Shown: in pieces, positions 50,150 through 60,944 of the stretch | Layout: each line of letters begins with the position of its first letter | Position numbering within the stretch: the stretch's first letter is position 1 | NCBI GenBank assembly: GCA_022605955.1 | Contig: JAKCOZ010000005.1 | Coordinates: 45,126,950-45,190,949 of the forward strand | Reading direction: 5' to 3' | Length of the DNA stretch: 64,000 bases | From: Rallus limicola | Lineage: Eukaryota > Chordata > Aves > Gruiformes > Rallidae | The notes under the pieces: generated by a model | Told to the model about the DNA's origin: nothing | The model's database searches: none | The model's input: only the letters and a program-made list of their open reading frames with translations | Program-made: the position numbers and the translations under genes

Positions 50150-53100
50150 TAAACGTGAAAACTGTAGGGTGTAGAAGGCTATATATGCAACAGAAAGGTC
50201 CTGTAAAAATGAGTGGAGAATTTCCTCAGTAGGGACACCTCCAGCTCTCTTTTCATATTCGATTCCTTCCTATGCTTATTTTCCTCCTGGAGTGTGGTCT
50301 CCTGGGTCATCATGTCTGTATCAGCTTCTACTCAAACTTGTATTAGCCCAAAGGGAGAAAGAAACATGAAATGTCTCTCATAGAGAAACCAGAAAACATT
50401 CAAAGATCAATATCCAGTCAGATGTAAAGTATGCACAAACTTTAACACAAAAAACCACAAACAAACAAACAACCCCCCCCAAACATTTTGCCTTGGAAGC
50501 AAACTGAACTACAATACGTTGAAAGGAGAAGAAGCTGCAGAGTACCAGTTACCTACCTATTGCCCTGTGCTAATTTTGTCTGGACACTATAATGATGGGG
50601 ACAGTAGTGGACTTCGGTTGCTTCTAGAGATCAACTAGTAAGTACATCTGGGAGGTGTCACAGGAGCTCCCCACTGGGCACACACTGGAGAGATGATGGC
50701 TCCTTCTAGTCAGCTTAAGGGCTTTGAGGGCATTGAGGACAGACAGTGATGACTGCAGAGTGAGTCTGACATATTTTCAGCTGAAACAACTTCTCAGTTT
50801 AAAATAGCCTGAGAAAGGTTGGATGGTCCAATGGGAGTTGACCAGCAGTCTATAAGGCATATTTACAAATTAAGCTATATGAAGAGGTTTTCTTCTGCAG
50901 TGCTGAGGAAGGTTTATCCAGGTCACCATCTGTCTTGCATGACAGACAGTGCCAGTTGATTCACAGGAAAGTACATGAAATTTTTCTATATACAATACTT
51001 TGTTTTTATGGTTATTTATTATTGCATTTTGTTAAGAGGTGGCATTAGCACATGACTCAGGAGTGTGGTAAAGCCATATGGTCTCGTGTTTGTGTCGAAA
51101 CTGAAGATGGATACTCAAGGGATCACATGCTTTTCTGCTGCTGAGAATGAAGAACGTGCTCTGTGAACACTTAAGTGTCCTGGTCAGCTGCATCAGCCTT
51201 TGCAGCATCTGTGAAAATCTAGCAAAATTTCAATACTTTCCTGAGAACGTAAAATCATATAAGATAACAGAACTGACCCAAAGGACTGAATAGTGACTTT
51301 TTTTTTCACTTTCCATAGCATTTTCTTAGTACTTAAAATCACATATCTTAATATAAAATAATATTGCTTTGTCCAAAGGAAAAAAAAAAGCACTATAGGT
51401 TTAATATGAGATGAAAAGCATGTATAGGTAGGCATTGAGAGAAACAGCTGCAATTAAGTTATGACATGAATAGTCATTCAAGAGGACACAGCGGAATGAA
51501 ATAACAGATGTCCTCTTCAAAGGATATCACCTCCCACACTAGAAAAGTCTGTAACACTGTGCTAGGATATTATTAACTCAGGTGAGGGTGGGTGAATAAC
51601 AAGCGTTTAAAAGGGCCTTTCTTTGACATTGTCTAATATACCAGCTGACCAGAGCTATCTGAGGAGAAACCTGTGCCCTGGCAAGAATTCAACCTTGCTA
51701 AGATGGACCTTAGAGAAAAATCTGTCACAGGAAGAAATACAAAGTGATTCCTCTTATCTGAAATATCCCATGTAGACCACTGACAAGAGCTGTGGCACAC
51801 ATTTTGCATTTTATGTGAAGTTCACATACCAACATGCTGGCCTGTCCAACACACAGGGATCACTGTCTATAGTGAGTACACATTGTCTTTTGCCTGTTCA
51901 CATCAAATCCATGCAAAACACTGAATATATTACAAATTTTTCTTTACCCTCTAGTTTACCTCAGTTGCAGAACTGAAGGTGCTAGACCCATAGCAATAAT
52001 CCTCCTCCCACTGCAGACTCAGATTTGAACCACTATAATGAGTCTTTCCTCCCTGTTTCTGAGTAATGTCAAATAGTCTTTCCACCTACAGAATGAAGTG
52101 TGAAACTGTATGGGTGAGGTATAGACTGTTATCAAAATGCATGGGGTTTTCAAGTCTACTACTTTCAATTCTCTTTTCTACCTGCAACCCACCTTAGGTT
52201 TTAGCATCCTACCTGGAGGAGGCAGAAAAAGAAAAAAATCTTCTGAATCAGTGGTTTCTGTTTACACCACTTGAATTGCTATTCACCTGCAATGGCAGAA
52301 TTCTCCAGCTTCTTGGCAAGCTAGAGGAAAGGTCTATGAGGAGGTTTCAGTAGTTGCAGTGAGGAACCAAAATGACACCATAAAAAGAAAATGCATTTCT
52401 TCTGTAATATGGAATCATGCTGTATTCTGGCTGGTATGTGCTACAATGCATGTAGTTCAGTCATGCAAATTTTATTAGGAATAAATAAAGTCTAAAATAT
52501 ATATGGCTGAAGAAGTTTATCCATTCAGGGGAGAACAGAGAGAAAACCGAGCTCTAGTTCTTGATTTAGGTTGTAATGAGATTTGGCTGCTTGTTACATG
52601 TGCAAGTCTTATTTTTTCCTTCCTATTTGGCCAAATGTTCATCTTTTTTACTCCTTATTTTTCTTTTTTTTTTAATGCTTGGTGAGTGTGGACAGTTTGT
52701 TCTCTTTCCTGATTACCAAAATGGAGGAACTGTCATAGAAAGAATCCTTTATTTGTCATGCCCTCGATGTACCAAGGAAATAATTCTCCCCAAGCACAGG
52801 AATTTACATTCCACCTTTCAGTTTCAAAATATCTGGAAATTCTGCCCTGCTGGCAAGTTAGGAAGGGCAAGCATAGATCTCAAAAGTTTTCCAGTAGGGA
52901 GTTTTGCTGAAATTCATTGCCTCATTTATGACACCAACCTCATGTTCCCGAACAAAGGACTTGGTGAGGGAGACAAAAAGCATAGCCAAAGTGATGCTAT
53001 TTGAACTAATTGTAGGCATCAAATCTTTTTTCTCCCATCCTAAGATCCCAGTTGGTCCAAGTGTTTGTCTATGTTGAAAGTCTAGAGGTTGTCACACAAG

Positions 53101-54489
53101 CACATTCCACACTTAGACATATTAAATGTGTTACTGGATAAGATTGCCAGTAAACAGAGACCAGAGCGATAAAGAAGATCCAGACTCAGAAGCAACCTGG
53201 GAATTCATGGGCCTCCCCTCCACAGCTTGAGCAGAGAGACCAGATGTTTTCAGCCTCTGATGTGAGCCAGGGGAAGCTCGGTAGCCCACCCCTTTCATCA
53301 AGGGTGAGGTCTCTGCGACAGGGCCCTGAGAGTTAAAAAAAGAAGGAAGAAAATGGAATAATTGGCTGTGAGTGCAGGAATGAGTGTGAGAAGCTGATGC
53401 AGGCACAAGCAGGACAGTGTTTTTGGAAGTCTTTCCATGTGAGCCACTCATCTGAGCCTGATAATGAATAAATAACCCATGACTTTTCTTTTTAAAGGGT
53501 TACTAGCCAGAACTGAGCACCTAAAAACTGCTTAAAATTTAAACTTTAATGAGCACTTTAAAAATGTATCTTTATGATAGTAAAGCTAATATACACATTT
53601 TTTAAGGAAAAAAATTAAAAGATGATGTTCTTTATATTTATGCTGCCACTCATGCTTTGACTCTGATCACTTATCTGGATAATTAAGCAGTATCACTGAG
53701 GAACCAGATACCAGAAATCTGATATTAATCCGTCCCTCTTAATAGTTACGCAAAGCCACTGGGGTGGAAAGCAGCCTAGTCTTCTTAATCCCCTTTTACC
53801 AACATTTCGGCATCAGCATATCTCATTTATTTTCAGAAGTGGTTCAAGACACACTATCACTGGCTTAAGTCTAATTTAGGCTTTAAATCAAAATATATTA
53901 AGAAATTCGAAAATAGTCAAGATTACCAAGATTTCTTGAGGGAATGATTTGCAACCAGCTCATGTTCCTCCGACGGGGACAGGGGACAGCTAAGTGATTG
54001 GTGCATGTCTGCACTGCTTTAAGGTACAACATTTTCCTTTGAATTTAAAGGAGAAAGCAGGATTACAGTGGAGACCTTGAGATCCCACTGCCATACTTAC
54101 CTGGTGTATGCTAATGATCATCCAAGCAACTTCTACAGACATCAATTCACCTGCCCATACTGAAGATTCCAAGGCTATTCTTTTCTCTGCCATGTGTGTA
54201 TGTGGCAGTGTTTATATGAGCCTTGTTGTCCCCTTCAGTTTCTGTCAGAGTATTTTTGGTTTTAATTTCCAGACTGTCCTATAGCCCTCATTAGTCACTG
54301 ATGCTCCCATAATCCCTTTGTGCATTTTGAGGTGGCTGGACTTGGGCCCAACACACCTTTAAACTTGACACGCACGCAGCAGTTGGATAATTGTCAAAAG
54401 GAAACCAGAACTCTTCTCCCTTCTCCTTTCCTTGCCTCCTCAGTGCCTCTAACCTGAACAAGACAAACACCATACACCCAGACTGAGCA
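50150..54489. other. unique sequence, no gene seen
   Basis: No repeat family was recognised. Two longer open frames lie here: 52576-53004 (plus, 142 codons, hydrophobic N-terminal third from T-rich sequence) and 53131-53451 (minus, 106 codons, Ser-rich). Neither shows a known domain or splice context. Confidence 0.5.
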
Positions 54490-54660
54490 TTTAGATCATC
54501 AAGTCCAACCATCACCTTAACCTGCCAACCACCACTAAGCCATGTGCCTAAACACCATATCTATCTCTTAAATACCTCCAGGGATGGTGACTCCACCACT
54601 TCACTGGGAAGCCCATTCCAATGCCTAACAACCCTCTGAAAACCTTTTGACCTCTGTTCT
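54490..54660 (-). mobile_element. CR1 LINE fragment lacking its extreme 3' tail
   Basis: Antisense CR1 text: GATCATCAAGTCCAACCATC, CCAACCACCACTAAGCCATG, AAATACCTCCAGGGATGGTG, ACTCCACCACTTCACTGGG and CCATTCCAATGCCTAACAAC. The terminal ATTCTATG repeats expected before 54490 are missing or degraded. The right end fades after about 54650. Confidence 0.9.
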
Positions 54661-54737
54661 TGTAGTATGAGGTAAGTCAGGTTGTCACTATAGGGACCTC
54701 ATGACCTCTGCTGCGGTCTCAGGTGTCTGGAGTTGAT

Positions 54738-54777
54738 CCTAGGTACATTGAATGGGTACATTCAATGGGTACCTAGG
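54738..54777. repeat. 17-bp inverted repeat with 4-nt loop
   Basis: CCTAGGTACATTGAATG (54738-54754) is followed by GGTA, then CATTCAAT-GG-GTACCTAGG (54759-54777). All 17 bases pair, with a 2-nt bulge on the right arm. Confidence 0.95.
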
Positions 54778-57111
54778 TACATGGGCATGTTTGAATCACG
54801 AATGGCAGCTTTGATGGTGATATTTAGTTGGATGCAGCTTGTGCAGTTTACTGTCATATAATTGCATTAGTTTCTGCTGACATTCACCTGCACATACTGA
54901 ATCTCCAACACTTTGGGGTCCTAGATAAAAAACTATGACAAAAACAATAAAAAACAATTCTAGCCATCTACTTTAGCCCCAGAGTGATGCCTTCCAATGG
55001 TTAAGACTCTTAAGGAGAACCTGAGCAGACATACAAGTCCATAAACCTGACCTACTACTTACAAAGTTTTTAAAGAGTATATAATGGGGACAGAGGCCGT
55101 GTATAGTCATAGTAAAAGTGTGAGGCACTTCACCTTGTTTTCATGGCTCTGCCATCAGAGACAGACACACATTTCAGCCCAGGAACCTTCAGGAGACTGC
55201 TGTTTTCCCATGTATATTTTATTAAGTGTTAGTGCCACCGAGCACTATACAGATGGGGGAATCTATCACTTTATAAAATAATTAGCCTGCTATTTCAGTG
55301 ACAAGAAGGAATGGCAGCATGTAGGCAACAAACCGAGGTGCTGCCTTTACCTTCCTCTTCATTTTTGTATTTGTACAAAAACAGCAAAATGTTTTTACAG
55401 GATAGGCCAATAGTGCCAGAGGAATTGAATTAGAGCATCCTTAATTAATATGTCAGAATATAAGAAATGATGAAAATATGTATAATTAAATTCTTGCACT
55501 AAAAACAGGATTATAAAGTGTGACTAAAATAGATCAGAGCAGTTTTTTTTGTTGTTGTTCCTTTATTTCTTCCCCTATATTTTTATTTTAATTAAAAATT
55601 GTGGGTTCTGATATCTTTGCACTGTATCTTGATTAGCTTTTACATGCCTGGGCTAACAGATGGGTCAACCCAAAAATTACACACTATTTGCAAAGATGAA
55701 AAGAATTTTCCCAGTTCTACGAGTACAGTGTTATTTTCAGGCTAATATACGGTAGTAATAGCTTGGCACTCTGGCAACCTACATTGTCAATAACAAGAAG
55801 CTGCTTGAGATAGGTGTTTGAAAGAGCAAACATCTTAAATAAATTAAATACCTATTTTCAACTATATGGCTTCAGTTTTCAAAAGCAGTGAGTGATTCTG
55901 AGTATTTCAGTTTTCCAGAGCTCAAAATCAGATGTATGCTGAGGGTCTGATTTTCTAATTTTCAGTGTTCATGGAAGATTCAACTTCATTAAAATGTCTC
56001 CGAGCATCTTTTCTTCCCCTGCTGCTCAAGAGTTCAATCAAACAGGTCACTTTGAATGTTAGGTCACACCTATGCAGTGAGTAACCTCACAATTTTACAT
56101 TAGACAGTTTTTACTCCGTTAATCTGTTCGGTTTTGTCTGTGTGCTGTATTTTCTTTAAGGGAAATTTTTTTAAACTGAAAATTTCTTTTATGGAAGAAC
56201 TCAGTTGTCAGTCTGTGGTGTAGAATTGTACTATAGACTAAAACGGATGTAAAAAATCATTAACAATAAAGTTGTCTGTATGAAAAAAATAACACAGATT
56301 CCTTATAAAATCTTCATAAAATAAAGTGGTGTTAAATCATGCTAAATTTTATTTATTCAATTATTCAGTATATCAATCATATAATACCCTTACTTCTTTT
56401 ATGATTTTTCTTAACAAAAGTCATCACCCCACATCCCACCATTATTGCTCAGATCCTCAAAGAACTTCAAGATCCTGAACCCAGACTGGATGCTAGCATT
56501 GTATCCAGATGCTTCCAATGGCAAAAGAAAATCCATAAACTACATACAATGAAGAAGTGATTGTAGGAAATGGAGTTTTCTGTTCTTGTGCTTTTCTAGT
56601 ATTCAGCTCTTCAAAGAGATAGCAAATATTCTATTGGTTAACATTTAACCCAAACTAATAGGTCCAATCTCACATACTCAAATAAATCATAATGTCTTTT
56701 CAATTAGTTTGCACTTTCACTCGCTGCTGTCCTGAATAATTAGGAAAACAATTCACATTTCTCTAGGAGATGATATGAAGTGTTATTCCTGTGATAATTA
56801 CCAAGCTGCAGTTCATTTTCCCTGGCTCCCACCAGGTCATCAGGGCACAAAAGAGGACACCATGAGAGCATTAATGAGCTCTCATTGAAGATGTTAAAAA
56901 GCTTGTATTGATCTGTTTGTCCAAGAAGGAGATATTTAAGCCTTTCTGCTGAGGGCAGGAGAGACAGAGATTCATATCACAAAGCCTTTTATCCAACCCC
57001 TTCTGTTTCTGGCTTCAATATTGCCCAGTCTCAGCATGTCTGGTTCTGGAGGTCATACTTTTAAACTTTCACAACATTTTTTTTTCCTTTTCCCCTTTCT
57101 TCTTTTTGTTT

Positions 57112-57141
57112 AAAAAAAAAAAAAAGGGGGAGGGGGGGGGG
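57112..57141 (+). repeat. A14-G5-A-G10 run; G-quadruplex potential
   Basis: A14 (57112-57125) runs into GGGGG-A-GGGGGGGGGG (57126-57141) and follows a T/C-rich tract at 57076-57110. The pyrimidine and purine halves can partly pair back on each other. Confidence 0.8.
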
Positions 57142-57686
57142 AAGAGAGAGGCAAGATAATATACAGTGTACATTTAACCTTTACTACAGGGATCCCTTTA
57201 CACAGCTAGCTATTTCTGAGAAAAGGCTTCAGTGCAGTAAGATCTCCCTTCTCACTATACACCACTCACACACATCTCAATTAAATTAAGAGCAGTCCAG
57301 ATAATGCAAAGACTTGCTCATATTTTGAAAGTAGATCCAATCAAATAACTTTTTTGGGAGTTCGATCAGACTTTTCTCTCTAACATCACTGCCTTTTCTA
57401 TTGTGAACTCCTGCACTTGCTATTTCTAGCTGGGAGAGGAAGTGGAACAACTGTAGGGTTGCAAAATCTCCAGTTCTTGTAGTATTTTCAGTGGAGATTT
57501 CTTTTTACACGCAGGACACAAATCTGCTCCTGCTTTCAACCCTCTGAACTGTTATATATTGCAGCTGTAAAATAGTTCTGGGTACACTTTGGATCTTTCA
57601 GGTAGGTATACTTGGGATCTTTCAGGGAGATTGTTAAGAAGGTGTTCAAGATGTGCTACATTTTTAACATTCAACAAAGGCCAGTA

Positions 57687-57726
57687 TGGCTGAAAAGACC
57701 TCAGTTTGGCTGAAAAGACCTCAGTT
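57687..57726. repeat. exact 20-bp tandem duplication
   Basis: TGGCTGAAAAGACCTCAGTT occurs twice head to tail without mismatch. A second, less exact duplication lies just upstream (57581-57600 and 57605-57624). Confidence 0.97.
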
Positions 57727-58569
57727 TTAGGTATAAGTGTCTAGATCAAGGCAACCTTTGTTTTTTCAGGGTCTGTCTCACCTGACAGAGTGGGCCAGTG
57801 GTGTAGCTCAAAATGAAGCCCAGGAGTCCTGCAGTGTGTTTCTCCTTGTGTTGGAACAAGCCAGTTTACCCCACTGAAAAGAATGGCTTCAATTTCATTA
57901 ACTTAACCTTTTTTTTGACATAATATTATTAGGAAAGATGTTTAACGCTAGCAGACAGAAGGGCTGGTAAGCAAAAAGGTCCGGATATCACACAAGATCA
58001 CTGTTCTCAAAGTTATACTTAAGAAGTAACATAAAAACACTCTTCCACACTTGCTGTTTCTCTTAAGTCCTGTGTCACTTAAACATCAACTCCTTTGTTT
58101 TTCTCTGCATAAAGGTGTAACTTAGATTTGAAATATTTGACAAACAAATTAACACCACCACCACCAAAAGACAGTTAAAAAATGCATAGTAGAAGACCTA
58201 GAAATTATGTGTGGACAAGAGAGACAACAGCAATATCATGGTGTGGGAGATAGGGAGGAAGAAAAAGAGAGAAACTTTTGGACCAAATCATGTTTATGGT
58301 CTGGTCTGAAAATGGTCTGACTGTCAGCCTTGCTCTCATAATCACATGCTATGGATACAGGATTTTTTAGATTTATAAGTGTGCTGTGGAAACATTCAGT
58401 GACAGTTTCTTGCTTGAGAAAAAGCAAAAAAAAAAAGAAAGAGACTGTACACATAGCACAGATAATGCCATGCACATCACCCATTTGCGAGGCAGGGGCA
58501 TGGCTGAGCACTGGTTTGACGCATGAAACAAATGGTTGTTCCAGGGAATGTCAATGGCTTCTGCAACCC

Positions 58570-59005
58570 TGGTGGGAGAGAGTCCAGTGGAGGGTTACGT
58601 AGAAGATTAAGGGACGGGAGCATCTCTCTTATGAAGAAAGGCTAAGAGCGCTGGGGCTGTTTAACTTGGAAAAGACTGAGAGAAGATCTTATAAATTACT
58701 ATAAAAGGGTGGATGTCTAAAAGATGGGACCAGACTCTTTTCAGTGGTACCCATCAACAAGACAATGGCAATGGGAACAAACTGGATCATAGGAAGTCCC
58801 ATCTGAACATCATGTAAAACTCTTTACTGTGGAGGTGTCAGTGCTGGGACAGGCTGCACAGATTTTGTCTCCTTCTCTGGAGATATTCAGAACCCATCTG
58901 GACATGATTCTGTGCAACCTACTCTAGGTGATTCTGCTTTAGCAGGGGGTTGGACTAGATGATCTCCAGAAGCTCCTTCCATCTCCTACCATTCTGTGAT
59001 TCTCT
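58570..59005 (+). mobile_element. CR1 LINE, 3' region without ORF
   Basis: Sense CR1 3' sequence in the expected order: GAGTCCAGTGGAGGGTTACG, CATCTCTCTTATGAAGAAAG, GACCAGACTCTTTTCAGTGG, GACAATGGCAATGGGAACAA, CTCTTTACTGTGGAGGTGTC, TCTCTGGAGATATTCAGAAC and GGGGGTTGGACTAGATGATC, ending CATTCTGTGATTCTCTGACT. It is truncated within the end of ORF2, and substitutions have broken any remaining frame. Confidence 0.94.
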
Positions 59006-60242
59006 GACTCTATCATAAGGTTGTGGGGAGCACTCAGGAAGATTTAAGTTCTGGGAAATGAATGCAGAAATGTCAATAATGGATTCTTATGAAGTAAAAG
59101 GGGGCTTTGCAGTAGTTACATTGACAGCTCCTTGCTCAACAAACCAGAGACTGCAAGGGGGACACATGTCATATGAGACTGGAGTTTGAGAGGAAACATT
59201 GAAGTTCCTCCTCATCTGCTCTGTGTGCTTGGTAAGATGGTCTGAGCAAAGAAACACCAGGACAATGGTTTGAAAGATTAATTTCTAGCCATTTGGCCAG
59301 ACATTGAACAAAGACTTCCTACTCACAGACACTTAACAGTGGAGTGAAAAATAGCAGTGGCAACCTAAATTGAGGTTCCTTAGGCATGGGTTTGCTAAAA
59401 TCACACCTCTCACATCTGCCTTATGTTGCTTCTGGCCACATCAAACACAAAACTTGTGTTTGCATTCAGAACGTGGTTCCTGAACCCCATTGAACCCACT
59501 GTCTAGGAGTCAGGGAATGAATAAATATTGCTCCTGGTGAGCAAAGGTATGAAGCTTTGATAAGGCATTCTGTAAGACTGAAGCAGGAGGTAATGGGGAG
59601 CCAACTTCTTAACATTGTGTTACAGTATTAAGATAAATGCACCTTGACCGGAAATGTTGGCAGGAGAAAAAGAAACAGTACAGGTGAGCAGAAAAGGAGA
59701 ACTGGAAAGAGGAAGAGGTAGAACAGGTAGGTAGCCAGCAGAAGAAATTTGGTAGTGCATATCTCCTTCACAGCAAATAAAGTTTAAGGAACTAGAAAGG
59801 CTGTTCCTGCAAGAAAAAGATTTTCTTCAATACAGAAAAGAATAAATATCAACATAGAAAAGGTGGGTTTTTTACAGTCTACAACACCATCAGCATGAGT
59901 GAGAAACCAGTTTTAGAATGAGCAAAGGAACTCTGGGAAGATGAGTAACTCTGTAGCAGTCTAGATCTCCAGATTTTATACTGTCGAATGATTGTAATAT
60001 TAGTTAGTCAAAACCTGTACAGAACTTTGAAGTGTTCTCAGTCAACCCTCTGAGGGCTGTGGAAAGAATCACAGTAGTGACAGAAGTCCCTCAGCCCCCT
60101 CAGTTTTAATGTCTGTTTACTGGTCTGGTTTTAACATGACACCTATCTTTAAACGAACCCTTCTGTACACTTTGAGCAAACAGACCAAGAAGATTGCAAG
60201 GTGCCCGACATGCTTTTCTCAGGATTCAAATTAAAACATTGG
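59006..60242. other. unique sequence between two CR1 copies
   Basis: Nothing was recognised. The stretch separates two same-strand CR1 copies and contains no open frame of note. Confidence 0.55.
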
Positions 60243-60944
60243 CTGCATGTACCAGTACAGGCTGGGGGATGACCTGCTGGAGAAGAGCTCTATGGAGAAG
60301 GACCTGGGGGTCCTGGTAGATGACAGGTTGGCCATGAGCCAGCAGTGTACCCTGGTGGCTAAGAGAGCCAATGGGATCCTGGGGTGCTTCAAAAGGAGAG
60401 TGGCCAGCAGGTCAAAGGAGGTGATCCTCCTCCTCTACTCTGCCCTGGTCAGGCCCCACCTGGAGTATTGTGTCCAGTTCTGGGCTCCCTGGTATAAAAA
60501 TGACAGGGATCTCCTGGAGAGAGTCCAGAGGAGGGCTACAAAGATGATTAAAGGACTGAAGCATCTCCCCTACGAGGATAGTCTGAAAGAACTGGGGCTG
60601 TTAACCCTTGAGAAAAGAATGCTAAGTGGGGAATCTTATTAATGCTTATAAATACTTCAAGTGTGGGACACAGAAGGAAATGGCCAGCCTCTTTTCGATG
60701 GTCTGTGGAGACAGGACAAGGGCCAATGGCCTCAAATTGGAGCATAGGAAGTTCTGCACCAATATGAGAAGCACTTTTTCACAGTGAGGGTGACAGAGCA
60801 CTGGAACAGGCTGCCCAGGAGGGTTGTGGAATCTCTTTCTCTGGAGATATTCAAGATCCATCTGTTCTAGGGAACCTGCTTTGTCAGGGGGGTTGGACTG
60901 GATGATCTCTGGAGGTCCCTTCTAGCCCCTATGATTCTGTGATT
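60243..60944 (+). mobile_element. CR1 LINE, 3' 700 bp including the end of ORF2
   Basis: This is the longest and best preserved CR1 copy in the window. It starts within the last part of ORF2 and runs through the 3' untranslated region to the terminal CTATGATTCTGTGATT at 60944. Sections ACAGAGCACTGGAACAGGCT, TCTCTGGAGATATTCAAGAT and GGGGTTGGACTGGATGATCT are close to common avian CR1 subfamilies. The 5' truncation is typical of LINE insertion by target-primed reverse transcription. Confidence 0.96.
60247..60642 (+). pseudogene. CR1 ORF2 C-terminal fragment (reverse transcriptase, end of protein)
   Basis: A 131-codon open frame preserves the C-terminal part of the CR1 ORF2 polyprotein, which in intact elements combines an endonuclease and a reverse transcriptase that copies CR1 RNA at the target site. 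Recognisable blocks are [15 protein letters not shown] (residues 20-34), [11 protein letters not shown] (38-48), [19 protein letters not shown] (63-81) and [20 protein letters not shown] (91-110). These lie downstream of the catalytic palm, so the active-site aspartates, the endonuclease and ORF1 are all absent. The ATG is only an internal methionine. The frame ends just after LEKR, with the last residues differing from the usual CR1 end. It cannot be functional alone. Confidence 0.93.

Larger units (their letters stand above)
54778..58569. other. unique AT-rich sequence, no gene seen
   Basis: Holds an ACC run (58152-58166), a pyrimidine tract then A14 and G-rich DNA (57076-57141), two short tandem duplications (57581-57624 and 57687-57726) and a possible conserved non-coding patch at 56700-56960. 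No gene was recognised. Confidence 0.5.

Noticed and set aside
53131..53451. 106-codon Ser-rich frame on the minus strand
   Set aside because: Low-complexity composition, no motif and no splice context.
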